This document shows positions 1 to 9,754 of a DNA stretch of 64,000 bases, one piece after another (position 1 is the first letter of the stretch; each line of letters starts with the position of its first letter). Below the pieces are notes generated by a model, which saw only the letters and a program-made list of their open reading frames with translations, had not been told where the DNA came from and searched no databases. This DNA comes from Pseudomonas entomophila. Lineage in GTDB: Bacteria > Pseudomonadota > Gammaproteobacteria > Pseudomonadales > Pseudomonadaceae. The stretch lies in the NCBI RefSeq assembly GCF_013523125.1, contig NZ_JAAMQJ010000010.1, positions 46,419 through 110,418 on the forward strand. Direction: 5' to 3'. The position numbers and the translations under genes were made by a program.

Positions 1-3000
1 CTGGCCAAGGCGGGCGTGTTGATGGCGCAAGGCGGGCGTGGGCACGATGTGTTCATCGCCGGGGCCAATCACGGCGTGTTCATGAAGGGCGGCGCGGCGG
101 GCAGCACCCTCATCGGTGGGGGCGGCGAGGATGTGCTGGTCGGCGGGCAGGGCCGCAACATCATCGTCGGTGGCACGGGCAAGTCGGTCATTTATGCCGG
201 GCCCGGCAATGACCTCATCTTCGCCTCGGCCCAGGGCAGCATCATCTACGCCGGGGCCGGGCAAGCGCTGATCAAGGGCCGTGACGGTGACGACGTCATC
301 GAGGCAGGCAAGGGCGATGCCGTGATCGATGGTGGAGGTGGCGTCAACCTGGTGAGCCTGCATGGCGCGCATGGCGACTACGTCATCACGCCGACCGACA
401 CGGGCTACCGCCTGCAGGACACCGTTGCCGGACGCGATGGCACCCTGACCCTCACGCGTATCCAGAAACTCAATTTCGCCGACATTTCCGCGGTCAACCT
501 GGGCGGCCCCCATGCCATGCCGGTGACCGACAGCGTGCGTACCGACGCCAGCGGCGCAGTACTGACCCGACGAGACGGTGCGCGGGTGATCGCGGCGACA
601 ACCTTGCTGGGTAACGATCAACCGATGGGGAGCCAAGGCCCCCTGCGCCTCAGTGACGTCAGTGAAGCGATGGGCGGTACGGCCGTGCTCGATGAGCACG
701 GCAACGTGGTCTTCACGCCAGACCCGCATGGCCAAGGCGCCATGGGGTTCAAATACGCGTTGCTCGATGCCGCGGGCAACCCGGCCATGAACGTGGTGAG
801 CCTGAAGACCGGCGAAGCGGCGCCGATGCGGGGTGAGGTGCACCTGCTGACCGACGAGGTACCCAGCGATCCGCTGGCCGCTCGACAGTGGTACCTGGCG
901 GACGTGGGCGTGTATCCGGTCTGGCAGCAGTACAGCGGCAAAGGGGTTCGGGTAGGCATCTTCGAGCCCGGCGGGGCGTTTTCGGTCGGGCCGGAAACCT
1001 TCGATATCCAGCACCCGGACCTGGCGCCGAACGTCGACTCGGGCTGGCTGGCCTCTCAGCGCAAGGAGGGGCTGTTGCCATCGCAGTTCTCGAACCACGC
1101 CACCCAGGTGGCCGGTGTGATCGCAGCGGCACGGGACGAGCTGGGCGCGGTCGGTGTCGCGCCTGAGGCCTCGTTGGCTGGGCATTACCTGGCCAACCAA
1201 GGCAACGACCTGCAGGGGCTGTCCAACACAGGCCACTACGATGTGGCCAACAACAGCTGGGGGTTCACCCACGATTTTGCACTGACGAACCTGACGGGTG
1301 GTCGTGTCACCACGGAAACCGCGCTGCTGCTCAACATCCAGTACGCTGCTCGCAATGGCCGCGGTGGTCTGGGTACCGTCATGGTTAATGCAGGTGGAAA
1401 CGCACGGGCTGCCGGGGGAAGTGCGCAAGGTTCGCTGACCAGCAATCACCGCTACGGTATCCAGGTCGGAGCGATCAATGCCAAGGGCGACCTTTCCACG
1501 CTTCAGATCGAGGCGGCGCCGTTTTCCAATCCGGGCACCAGCTTGCTGGTATCGGCTCCAGGCAGCAACGTATTGGCCACCAGCCGCAAGCTGGACACTG
1601 CGCGTGGGGCCGTGTTCGGCAGCGATTATTCGGCGACCCAAGGCACCAGCTTCGCGACGCCCATCGTCTCTGGCGTGGCGGCCTTGATGCTCGAAGCCAA
1701 TCCGTCGCTGGGCTATCGCGACGTGCAGCACATCCTGGCGCTATCGGCAGCCTATGTAGCGGATGCCGCTACCACATGGACATACAACACTGCGCGTCAC
1801 TGGAATGGCGGCGGCTTGCGCAAAAGTGATGACTATGGGTTCGGCAAAGTGGATGCACGCGCCGCGGTGCGGCTGGCAGAAAGCTGGACCGCCACCCGTA
1901 CCCTGGTCAACGAAACCGAGGTCGGCGCTGCGGCCACGTCGGTGGAGTTGGTCATCGCCGCAGGCCAGACTGCGCGAGCTGAACATACGCTGCCGGCAGG
2001 CGTGCGGATCGAGCATGTCGAAGTCGATGTGAATACCGAAGTCGGTCAATTGGGCGATCTGCAACTGCGCCTGATCTCACCGACCGGTACGCAAAGCCTG
2101 CTGCTCGACCGGGCTGGCAAAAAACGTTTCGGCGAAGGTGCAGGCGAGACCGATCGAGGCAGTGAGCGCAGCGGGGCCTTCAGCTACAGCTTCATGTCGA
2201 CCCACCACTGGGGTGAGTACAGTCAGGGCTCGTGGACACTGGAGGCCAGCAGTGCCGAGGGCGGCAAGCCCATCACGCTGCACAGCTGGGGATTGCGCGT
2301 CTATGGCGAGGCGGCCTCGGCCGACGACCAGTATGTATACACCGATGCCTTCGCGAGCATCGCTCAAGAGCCGACACGTGCGGTGTTGGACGATGCCGTC
2401 AACGGCAGTGCGGGAGGCTTCAACACCCTCAATGCGGCGGCCATTTCCACCGATGTCAGGATCGATCTTCAAAGCGGTAGCGCTACGCTGGCAGGCCAGC
2501 CCTTGTCCATCGTTTCGCCTGGGGCATTCGGCCATCTGGTCAGCGGCGATGGCAATGATCACCTGATCGCGTCGGGGCAAGGCACCGTGCTCGAAGGAGG
2601 GCGAGGTGCGAATACGCTGACCGGCAGTGTAGGCCGAGATCTCTACGTGGTGCGTCAGCGTGCCGGTGGCCAGGACACCGTCCAGGGCTTCGAGGCAGCC
2701 AAGGGCGAGGTGATTGCCGTGACGGGCATGGGTATCGGCAGCTTCGCCGAGCTGACCCTGGCACAGGAAGGCACCACGACGCGCATTCAGTTGCCTGGCA
2801 ACCAACGCATCGACCTGCTCGATACGCAGGCAGGCATGCTGTCGGCGGAACATTTTCGTTTCGACCGTCGCTTTACCCTGCCCGAAGGCTACTTCGACGG
2901 GGCTGCCACGACACCGCCGCAACCGACCGATTCACGGCCTGGCGAGGTCATCCTCAAAGGCGGTGCGAAAGGCGTGAGCATGGAGTTCGGTGCCGACGGG

Positions 3001-3576
3001 CGTACTCAGGCCCGCCTCAACGGGGTGGTCTATGAGCGCAACGGTGAAGGCCCAGCCATTTTCGTAGCGGCCAGACAGGAAGGGCAAACCGACCTGCACA
3101 ATGCCATCCGCGGTTTCAATCCGACCATGGACAAACTCGATCTCGCACCCTTGGGCGTGACGCAATGGTCGCAGCTCAAGGTCGAAAAACAAGAGCGGAT
3201 TGTCATCAATGGTCTGGCCTTGGCCAATGGCACTCGAATCACGACCGTGCCCAACGCAGAAGGAACCATCATTGATCTGATGTACATCGATGGCCTGGAC
3301 CCGAACCTGCTTGGCCCGGAGCATTTCCTGTACGCACCGGCAGGGCGTGGGCTTTATCTACCTGATCCTCAGCCGGCAGCGGCGCAGCCCTTGCTCGGTG
3401 CACACACCCTGGCAGTGCCTGAGTTGGCCGAGATGGGTGCGACAACGTCCTCATCCGCGGTCGCGTCGCTGACGCATGCCATGGCGGGTTTCGCGCCGGA
3501 TGGCGCAGGCAGCCTGTTGGCGCCGTATGTCCCTCGACACACGGGGCATGAGCCGCTGCTGGCGCACGCGGCCTGA
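1..3576 (+). CDS. Large secreted subtilisin-like (S8) serine protease with P-domain and RTX-like repeats, 5' partial
   Basis: The frame is open back to base 1 and the first visible residues are already glycine-rich, so the true start lies outside the window. Visible order, counting the codon at base 16 as residue 1: Gly/Asp-rich beta-roll-like repeats (about 1-110), a linker with an Ig/cadherin-like look (about 170-290), an S8 peptidase domain (about 290-620), a proprotein-convertase P-domain (about 640-770), and further RTX-like and Gly-rich segments to about 1090. Catalytic His361 (NHATQVAG) and Ser545 (GTSFATP) are visible, as is the oxyanion Asn in NNSWGF. At the usual Asp position the sequence reads GIFEPGG, with Glu317. 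The two genes downstream encode a type I secretion ATPase and adaptor, so this is probably their substrate. Export and protease activity are inferred. Confidence 0.85.
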   Translation: MAKAGVLMAQGGRGHDVFIAGANHGVFMKGGAAGSTLIGGGGEDVLVGGQGRNIIVGGTGKSVIYAGPGNDLIFASAQGSIIYAGAGQALIKGRDGDDVIEAGKGDAVIDGGGGVNLVSLHGAHGDYVITPTDTGYRLQDTVAGRDGTLTLTRIQKLNFADISAVNLGGPHAMPVTDSVRTDASGAVLTRRDGARVIAATTLLGNDQPMGSQGPLRLSDVSEAMGGTAVLDEHGNVVFTPDPHGQGAMGFKYALLDAAGNPAMNVVSLKTGEAAPMRGEVHLLTDEVPSDPLAARQWYLADVGVYPVWQQYSGKGVRVGIFEPGGAFSVGPETFDIQHPDLAPNVDSGWLASQRKEGLLPSQFSNHATQVAGVIAAARDELGAVGVAPEASLAGHYLANQGNDLQGLSNTGHYDVANNSWGFTHDFALTNLTGGRVTTETALLLNIQYAARNGRGGLGTVMVNAGGNARAAGGSAQGSLTSNHRYGIQVGAINAKGDLSTLQIEAAPFSNPGTSLLVSAPGSNVLATSRKLDTARGAVFGSDYSATQGTSFATPIVSGVAALMLEANPSLGYRDVQHILALSAAYVADAATTWTYNTARHWNGGGLRKSDDYGFGKVDARAAVRLAESWTATRTLVNETEVGAAATSVELVIAAGQTARAEHTLPAGVRIEHVEVDVNTEVGQLGDLQLRLISPTGTQSLLLDRAGKKRFGEGAGETDRGSERSGAFSYSFMSTHHWGEYSQGSWTLEASSAEGGKPITLHSWGLRVYGEAASADDQYVYTDAFASIAQEPTRAVLDDAVNGSAGGFNTLNAAAISTDVRIDLQSGSATLAGQPLSIVSPGAFGHLVSGDGNDHLIASGQGTVLEGGRGANTLTGSVGRDLYVVRQRAGGQDTVQGFEAAKGEVIAVTGMGIGSFAELTLAQEGTTTRIQLPGNQRIDLLDTQAGMLSAEHFRFDRRFTLPEGYFDGAATTPPQPTDSRPGEVILKGGAKGVSMEFGADGRTQARLNGVVYERNGEGPAIFVAARQEGQTDLHNAIRGFNPTMDKLDLAPLGVTQWSQLKVEKQERIVINGLALANGTRITTVPNAEGTIIDLMYIDGLDPNLLGPEHFLYAPAGRGLYLPDPQPAAAQPLLGAHTLAVPELAEMGATTSSSAVASLTHAMAGFAPDGAGSLLAPYVPRHTGHEPLLAHAA

Positions 3577-3636
3577 CACCTCTTCTACCCTTCAGCGCCG
3601 TCCCCACGAGGGCGGCGCGCTTCTCGGTCGTTTTCG

Positions 3637-5769
3637 ATGGATATGTACACGTTTGCTCAGCGTCCAGCGGATCCTGCGCTCTGGGCATTGGCTCAGCTGG
3701 CTCGCCATTATCGCGTCGCGTGCTGTACGCAGGCGCTGGCCCATGAGTATGGGGAGAACGGTCAACCGTTGACCCTCGATCAGCTTCAGCATGCCGCACG
3801 TCGATTGGGATTCGATACTCAGGTACGGCACGACTGTCGTCACCCTCACCGATTGCCGCTACCGGCCATCGGCTATGAGCGTGATCAGCGCCCCTATGTG
3901 GTCTGGCGACAGGTGCAGGGGAAGCTGTGGATCCAGTACCTGGGCGATGACCAACCTTTCGCGGTCAGTCGCCTCGGCTTTTCCAGCAGAAGCAACGGCA
4001 CCCTGTTGCTCTTGCGTCCCGTCACCTCGTCGCTCGTTACTTGTACTACGGGTTTCCGGTGGTGTTGGCCCATTGTGCGCAAGTACACAGGGACACTGAC
4101 ACGCGTATTGCTGGCGGGTGTGTGCCTGCTGGCCTTTTCGCTCATCACGCCTATGTTCTTTCAAGTGGTGATGGACCACGTGCTGGTGCACCGCAGCCTC
4201 TCTACCCTGGTCGTCATGATCTCGGGGTTGGTCGCGGTCATGCTGTTCGAGACGGTGTTCAGCGCGGTGCGGCATGTCGTGTTCGCCCACCCTTTGGCTC
4301 GGCTGGATGCTGAACTCAAGGCGGCATTGTTCGGGCACTTGCTGTCGGTGTCGCCGCATTTTTTCAGCGAGCGTCCTCTGGGTGAAATTGCCGCACGAAT
4401 GCGCGAGCTCGACACGGTTCGCGACTTTCTCACGCACCACAGTCTGGCCGTGGTGTTGGACGGGTTGTTTTCCCTCGTTTTCCTGAGCGTCATGCTGATG
4501 TACAGCCCGGTCCTGACTGCAGTGGTCGCAGGTTCCTTGGTGATCTACGCGCTACTGGCACTGTGCTGGGGGCCAATCGTGCATCGTCACGCCGAGCGCG
4601 CACAGGTGCGTGCTGCAGCCAACGAAGCCTTTCTCGTGGAGTCGCTCAATGCGATACGCACGCTCAAAGGCATGGGAGCCGAGCGCTGGACTGCCGAGCA
4701 GTGGGATACACGGTTGACCGAGGCGACGCTGGCCCAGCGGCGTCTCGGTTTATCGGCGGCGTTTGCCCAGGAGTCGATCGGCCTGACGGGCAAGCTGGCT
4801 GCGGCTGTCATACTCGGGTTGGGCGCGCAAGCTGTCATGGCGGGCGATCTCAGTATCGGCAGCTTCATCGCATTCAACCTGTTTGCCAGTCGTGTGGCCC
4901 AACCCGCGCTACGCCTGGGCCAAGTGTGGGCCTGTTACCAGCAGGCACGGGTTGCCTTGCAGCGCTTGGGAATGATCCTTCAACAGCCAGTCCAGGGACG
5001 GCTTGCTGCGATGGCCTTGCCGCGCGTGTCTGGCCGGGTGGCAGTCGATTCCGTGTGCTTTCGCTATGCCGCTGATGGCCCGTTGATACTGGATCATGTC
5101 AGTTTCGAGGTCGAGCCTGGACAATGTATCGGCATCACCGGCACGTCTGGCTCGGTCAAAAGCACGCTGATCAAGCTACTGCTGGGCTTCGCGTCACCCA
5201 GCAAGGGCACGCTACGGCTGGATGGACATGACCTGGCCATGGCCGACACGGCCAGCCTGCGTCGGCACATGGGTGTCGTCATGCAGCAACCCTTTCTGTT
5301 CAAAGGCACCGTTCATGACAACATTGCGCTGGCGCGGCCAGGGGCGAGCCGGCATGACGTCATCGAGGCTGCTCGCTTGGCCGGCGCCCATACGTTCATC
5401 GAGCGCTTACCCGGTGGCTATGAGGCGCCGGTAGCCGAGTCAGGCAGCAATCTCTCCGGTGGACAGCGCCAGCGTATCGCGATCGCCCGTGCCTTGGTGG
5501 CTCAGCCCTCCATCCTGCTGTTCGATGAGGCTACCAGCGCATTGGATGAGGAGGCCCAGGCCGACTTCATGGCAGCTTTGCCCCATATTCGTCGTGGCCG
5601 AACGCTCATCATGATCGCCCATCGATTAGAGACTCTTCACACGTGTGACCGCATTTTGGTGTTCGACGAAGGTCGGCTGATCGAGCAGGGCAGTCCAGCC
5701 GAACTGGCTACCTTGCCCGACGGGCACTACGCTCGGCTCCTGCGACTTCAGCAGGAGGACAGGACATGA
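3637..5769 (+). CDS. Type I secretion ABC transporter with C39-like domain
   Basis: 710 residues in HlyB/PrtD-type order: an N-terminal C39 peptidase-like domain (about 1-125), a transmembrane domain with several hydrophobic helices (about 150-420), and an ATPase domain (about 470-710). The C39 domain has no catalytic Cys in the usual place, so it should be a non-cleaving substrate-binding domain as in HlyB. The ABC signature LSGGQRQRIAIARAL, Walker B ILLFDEATSALDEE and the H-loop MIAHRLETL are intact. Walker A reads GTSGSVKST, with Val507 in place of the glycine before Lys508. The ATG is 60 bases after the protease stop, and the stop overlaps the adaptor start (ATGA). The likely role is energising export of the upstream protease across the inner membrane; activity is uncertain because of Val507. 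Confidence 0.9.
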   Translation: MDMYTFAQRPADPALWALAQLARHYRVACCTQALAHEYGENGQPLTLDQLQHAARRLGFDTQVRHDCRHPHRLPLPAIGYERDQRPYVVWRQVQGKLWIQYLGDDQPFAVSRLGFSSRSNGTLLLLRPVTSSLVTCTTGFRWCWPIVRKYTGTLTRVLLAGVCLLAFSLITPMFFQVVMDHVLVHRSLSTLVVMISGLVAVMLFETVFSAVRHVVFAHPLARLDAELKAALFGHLLSVSPHFFSERPLGEIAARMRELDTVRDFLTHHSLAVVLDGLFSLVFLSVMLMYSPVLTAVVAGSLVIYALLALCWGPIVHRHAERAQVRAAANEAFLVESLNAIRTLKGMGAERWTAEQWDTRLTEATLAQRRLGLSAAFAQESIGLTGKLAAAVILGLGAQAVMAGDLSIGSFIAFNLFASRVAQPALRLGQVWACYQQARVALQRLGMILQQPVQGRLAAMALPRVSGRVAVDSVCFRYAADGPLILDHVSFEVEPGQCIGITGTSGSVKSTLIKLLLGFASPSKGTLRLDGHDLAMADTASLRRHMGVVMQQPFLFKGTVHDNIALARPGASRHDVIEAARLAGAHTFIERLPGGYEAPVAESGSNLSGGQRQRIAIARALVAQPSILLFDEATSALDEEAQADFMAALPHIRRGRTLIMIAHRLETLHTCDRILVFDEGRLIEQGSPAELATLPDGHYARLLRLQQEDRT

Positions 5770-7181
5770 GTCGCGTGAGAACGATGGCTCGACGCTATGT
5801 AACGGCTGTATGCACAGCTTGGCGTCAGCGTCATGAGACGCCTCGACCCTGTCCAGACGCAGAATGGCAATTCTTTGCGCCGGTGCTTGCACTTCAACAG
5901 CGTCCGCCCCACGTGTTTCCACGTCTGCTGCAAGGCCTCATCGTCGGCATCCTGTCCTTGGCGCTCGTGTGGTCCGTCATTGGCAAGATCGATGTGGTGG
6001 CGACGGCGCAGGGCAAGGTCGTGCCGAGTGGGCGCAGCAAAGTGATACAGCCCCGGGAAAGCGCCGTGATCAGGGCCATTCACGTTCAAGACGGTCAGTT
6101 GGTCATGGCAGGCGAGGTATTGGTCGAACTCGAGGCGCGTGCAACCGCGGCCGATCTGGCACGGCTGGCGGCCGATCTGTTATCGGCGCGTATCGACATT
6201 GCCCGGGCCATGGCCATGATCGCCACTATAGAAAGCGACCGGCCGCCTGAGTTGCAGGCTGATCAGCTTGGCGCAGCTGACTTGACGAAGCGTCAGGCGG
6301 TCCAACGCTGGCTCGAAGGCCAATATCTTGAGCTGCGCAGCCAACTGGACCAAGCCGCTGCCGAAATCAATCGCGCCGAACACGAGTTAGGTTCCATCGA
6401 TGTATCGATCCAGGCATTGCAGCACGCACTGCCCATCGCTCAGGAACTGGTGGACGACTATGCCCGGCTTCTGGCGGATCAAGCGGTGGCGAAGCACCAC
6501 TACCTGCAGCGCAAGCAGGAACACCTGCAACAGCAGCGAGAGCTGGATCAGTTGCAGGCCAGACGGCGCGAAGTGAAAGCCTCGCTCGATGTCGCCACGC
6601 ACCGGCGCGCGAGCATCCTGGCGCAACAGCGACGCAACATGCTCGACCTGCAGCATGAAGCCGAGTCCAGGGTGGCCACGCTCGAGCAGGAAATGGACAA
6701 GGCGCGGCTGCGGCATGGGCAGCGTACGCTCAGGGCACCTGTCGATGGCACTGTGCAGCAACTGGCTGTGCACACGGTAGGCGGCGTAGTCACCGAGGCA
6801 CAGCCACTCATGGTGATCGTGCCCAAGGAACAACCCGTCGAGGTAGAGGCTTTTCTCGCGAACAAGGATGTCGGTTTCGTACGCCCGGGCCAGCCGGCTC
6901 ACGTGAAGGTAGAAACGTTCAGCTACACCCGGTACGGCTTGGCGCAAGGCATAGTCAGCAGCGTCTCCCACGATGCCATCGAGGACACTCAACGGGGGCT
7001 GGTCTATGCCGTGCGTATTCGTCTGGACAGTCCTTGGCTCGACTATTCAGAGGCAACGCCGTTGTTACTGACGCCAGGCATGGCCGTCACCGCTGAAATC
7101 ACCACCCGTCAACGTCGCCTGATCAGCTATTTCCTCACGCCACTGGAAGTCATGACACGTGAAAGCCTCCATGAGCGCTAG
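5766..7181 (+). CDS. HlyD-family membrane fusion protein of type I secretion system
   Basis: 471 residues, with its ATG overlapping the ABC transporter stop by four bases, which implies translational coupling. A single transmembrane helix (about residues 58-78, LIVGILSLALVWSVIGKI) is followed by the first half of a biotinyl-lipoyl-like domain (VVPSGRSKVIQPRESAVI), a long alpha-helical coiled coil rich in Gln, Glu and Leu (about 130-310), and the second lipoyl half (LRAPVDGTVQQLAVHTVGG). This is the usual periplasmic adaptor layout that links the inner-membrane ATPase to a TolC-like pore. No outer-membrane factor gene follows, so a TolC encoded elsewhere is presumably used. Confidence 0.92.
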   Translation: MSRVRTMARRYVTAVCTAWRQRHETPRPCPDAEWQFFAPVLALQQRPPHVFPRLLQGLIVGILSLALVWSVIGKIDVVATAQGKVVPSGRSKVIQPRESAVIRAIHVQDGQLVMAGEVLVELEARATAADLARLAADLLSARIDIARAMAMIATIESDRPPELQADQLGAADLTKRQAVQRWLEGQYLELRSQLDQAAAEINRAEHELGSIDVSIQALQHALPIAQELVDDYARLLADQAVAKHHYLQRKQEHLQQQRELDQLQARRREVKASLDVATHRRASILAQQRRNMLDLQHEAESRVATLEQEMDKARLRHGQRTLRAPVDGTVQQLAVHTVGGVVTEAQPLMVIVPKEQPVEVEAFLANKDVGFVRPGQPAHVKVETFSYTRYGLAQGIVSSVSHDAIEDTQRGLVYAVRIRLDSPWLDYSEATPLLLTPGMAVTAEITTRQRRLISYFLTPLEVMTRESLHER

Positions 7182-7210
7182 TACCATCAATCAGGAACGG
7201 TGCGAGGTTA

Positions 7211-7232
7211 AGCTCACGCCATGCCGTGAGCT
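7211..7232. repeat. Perfect 8-bp inverted repeat after the secretion operon
   Basis: AGCTCACG, six-base loop CCATGC, CGTGAGCT, 29 bases after the HlyD stop. It could end the secretion operon transcript, but no T-run follows on either strand, so it is recorded as an inverted repeat and not called an intrinsic terminator. Confidence 0.5.
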
Positions 7233-7286
7233 CGATCATCGATAGGCATGCTCGATACGGACGCAGTGCCAGGGCGTCGGACGCGC

Positions 7287-7448
7287 TCAGGCTTTCACCG
7301 GCGGCTCTTCACTGGGCGGATCACCCACCGTCGGCGGCGTAGTCGGCTGGGTCGGCAACTCGTCCGGATCATCCCGTGGCACGGACGGCGGCAGGGACGG
7401 GTCGTCGATGTTCGGATCGGGCGTTTCCGGTGGGGTGGGAATGTTCAT
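7287..7448 (-). CDS. Small proline/aspartate-rich protein of unknown function
   Basis: 53 residues beginning MNIPTPPETPDPNIDD, with roughly a third of the residues proline and many acidic residues. It has no signal peptide, membrane segment or recognised domain, and should be unstructured. The start chosen is the ATG at 7448, which has a GAGG-like ribosome binding site (gcgaggcgcgatc) before it; the frame is open further upstream but that part has no such composition. It is divergent from glgE and convergent with the secretion genes. Its biased composition and clean start suggest a real gene, but its function is unknown. Confidence 0.55.
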   Translation of the reverse strand: MNIPTPPETPDPNIDDPSLPPSVPRDDPDELPTQPTTPPTVGDPPSEEPPVKA

Positions 7449-7589
7449 GATCGCGCCTCGCAAACGGTTGAACGAAGGGTGCATCTGCTCAGACACGCGC
7501 CGATGGTCAAACACTCCGTTTTTTATTGAACCCCACTCTTGGGCGCTGCTCTGAACCCTTACCGTCCAAGCTAAACGGAGCAAGGTTCG

Positions 7590-9608
7590 ATGTCACGTAA
7601 TGAGCCCTTTGAGAGCGTGCCCATGGCGAATGATCACCCGGACCAGGCCGTCAGCCTGTCCCAGGCGCTGCTGGCCCCGCGGATCGTGATCGAGAACGTG
7701 CAGCCGTCCCTCGACGGCGGCACCTTCGCCACCAAGGCCGTACGCGGCCAGCCGGTCGACGTATCGGCCAAGGTTTACTGCGACGGACACGATCAGTTGG
7801 CCGTGATGCTCAACTGGCGTCAGGCCAACAGCCGGGTCTGGCACTGCGTGCCCATGCAGTCGGCCGGCAATGACCTGTGGCTGGCGCAGTTCACGCCCAG
7901 CGAGTTGGGGCCGCACCTCTACAGCATCGAAACGTGGATCGACCCCTATGCCACGTTCTGCTACGACCTGGGCAAGAAGTTCAATGCCGGCGTCGAGGTC
8001 AAGCTGGAGCTCGAAGAAGGCCGCCTGCTGCTGGGCAAGGGCATCGAACGCACCGAAGGGGCGCTGCGCGAGCAGCTGGACGCCCTGCAGCAGGGGCTGG
8101 CCCGTCAATCGATCGACGATCAGGTCGCGACGCTGCTGGCGCCGGACACCGCGCGCCTCATGCACCAGGCCGAGCACCGCACCTACCTGACCCGCAGCAT
8201 CGAGTTCGCCGTCGACGTGGACCGCGAGGCGGCGCTGTTCGCCAGCTGGTACGAGCTGTTCCCGCGCTCGATCACCGACGACAAGGCGCGCCATGGCACC
8301 TTCAACGACGTGCATTCGCGCCTGCCGATGATCCGTGACATGGGCTTCGATGTGCTGTATTTCCCGCCCATCCATCCCATCGGGCGCCAGCATCGCAAAG
8401 GTCCGAACAATTCGCTGCATGCAGGCCCGGACGATCCGGGCAGCCCGTACGCCATCGGTAGCGCCGACGGTGGTCATGATGCGATCCACCCGCAACTGGG
8501 CACGCGTGAGGACTTCCGCCGCCTGGTCGCCGCTGCGGCCGAGCACGGCCTGGAGATCGCCCTGGACTTCGCCATCCAGTGTTCCCAGGACCACCCCTGG
8601 CTGACTGAGCATCCCGGTTGGTTCAGCTGGCGCCCGGACGGCACCATTCGCTACGCCGAGAACCCGCCGAAGAAGTACCAGGACATCGTCAACGTCGATT
8701 TCTACGCGGCCGATGCCATCCCATCACTGTGGCTGGCCCTGCGCGATGTGGTGATCGGCTGGGTCGAGGAGGGAGTCAAGACCTTCCGCGTCGACAACCC
8801 GCACACCAAGCCGCTGCCATTCTGGCAATGGCTGATCGCCAATGTGCGCAGTCAGTACCCTGACGTGCTGTTCCTCGCCGAAGCCTTCACCAAGCCGGCG
8901 ATGATGGCGCGCCTGGGCAAGGTCGGTTACGCCCAGAGCTACACCTACTTCACCTGGCGCAACACCAAGAAGGAACTGACCACCTACTTCGAAGAACTCA
9001 ACGAGGCGCCGTGGCGCGACTGCTACCGTCCCAACTTCTTCGTCAACACGCCGGACATCAACCCGTTCTTCCTGCAGCACTCGGGGCGCGCGGGCTTCCT
9101 GATCCGGGCCGCACTGGCGACCATGGGATCGGGCCTGTGGGGCATGTATTCCGGGTTCGAGCTGTGCGAGGGCGCGGCACTGCCGGGCAAGGAAGAGTAC
9201 CTGGATTCGGAGAAGTACGAGATCCGTCCCCGTGACTACACCCAGCCAGGCAACATCATCGCCGAGATCGCCCAGCTCAACCGGATTCGTCGTCAGAACC
9301 GCGCCCTGCAAACGCACCTGGGCGTGGCGTTCTTCAACTGCTGGAACGACAACATCCTGTACTTCGCCAAACGCACGCCGGCGCGGGACAACTTCATCCT
9401 GATCGCCATCAGCCTGGACCCGCACAACGTTCAGGAGGCGCATTTCGAGCTTCCCCTGTGGGAGCTAGGGCTGGATGACGATGCCCAGACCCATGGCGAG
9501 GACCTGATGAATGGCCACCGCTGGACCTGGTATGGCAAGACGCAGTGGATGCGGATCGACCCGGCCTACCAGCCGTTCGGGATCTGGCGGATCGAAAAGG
9601 TGTCGTAA
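7590..9608 (+). CDS. glgE: Alpha-1,4-glucan:maltose-1-phosphate maltosyltransferase
   Basis: 672 residues, the normal length for GlgE (GH13_3). It transfers maltosyl units from alpha-maltose-1-phosphate to the non-reducing end of alpha-1,4-glucans. An N-terminal beta-sandwich domain (about 1-200) precedes the catalytic barrel, which begins near PRSITDDKARHGTFND. The nucleophile lies in TFRVDNPHTKPLPFW and the acid/base Glu in FLAEAFTKP. The ATG at 7590 has a good ribosome binding site (ggagcaagg). The next genes make the substrate (TreS-maltokinase) and introduce branches (GlgB), so the cluster forms a complete trehalose-to-glucan route. The Met at codon 12 is an alternative start. Confidence 0.96.
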   Translation: MSRNEPFESVPMANDHPDQAVSLSQALLAPRIVIENVQPSLDGGTFATKAVRGQPVDVSAKVYCDGHDQLAVMLNWRQANSRVWHCVPMQSAGNDLWLAQFTPSELGPHLYSIETWIDPYATFCYDLGKKFNAGVEVKLELEEGRLLLGKGIERTEGALREQLDALQQGLARQSIDDQVATLLAPDTARLMHQAEHRTYLTRSIEFAVDVDREAALFASWYELFPRSITDDKARHGTFNDVHSRLPMIRDMGFDVLYFPPIHPIGRQHRKGPNNSLHAGPDDPGSPYAIGSADGGHDAIHPQLGTREDFRRLVAAAAEHGLEIALDFAIQCSQDHPWLTEHPGWFSWRPDGTIRYAENPPKKYQDIVNVDFYAADAIPSLWLALRDVVIGWVEEGVKTFRVDNPHTKPLPFWQWLIANVRSQYPDVLFLAEAFTKPAMMARLGKVGYAQSYTYFTWRNTKKELTTYFEELNEAPWRDCYRPNFFVNTPDINPFFLQHSGRAGFLIRAALATMGSGLWGMYSGFELCEGAALPGKEEYLDSEKYEIRPRDYTQPGNIIAEIAQLNRIRRQNRALQTHLGVAFFNCWNDNILYFAKRTPARDNFILIAISLDPHNVQEAHFELPLWELGLDDDAQTHGEDLMNGHRWTWYGKTQWMRIDPAYQPFGIWRIEKVS

Positions 9609-9659
9609 GCGCTGACGCGTCCGGCTCATCGTTCTAGGTGAGGTCGGATCTTGCGTCGT

Positions 9660-9690
9660 TTGCTTCGCGGGCAAGCCCGCTCCCACGGGG
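9660..9690. repeat. P. putida-type REP element
   Basis: The GCGGGCAAGCCCGC palindrome preceded by TTC and followed by TCCCACGGGG closely resembles the abundant 35-bp P. putida intergenic REP, whose core is TTCGCGGG, a short loop, then CCCGCTCC. It sits in the 146-base gap between glgE and treS, where such repeats typically occur. It supports assignment to the P. putida group and could form a hairpin in the glgE-treS transcript. Confidence 0.7.
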
Positions 9691-9754
9691 CGGGTGAAGC
9701 GTTCGAGAGAAGGGGCCGCCAGGGTGGCCCGCCTGGAATTGAAAGGAGTCGCAC

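Noticed and set aside
2077..2922. 281-codon open frame antisense to the protease gene
   Set aside because: High-GC shadow of the protease reading frame; no ribosome binding site and no family resemblance.
7211..7232. Reading the inverted repeat as an intrinsic terminator of the secretion operon
   Set aside because: No T-run on either strand; kept only as an inverted repeat.
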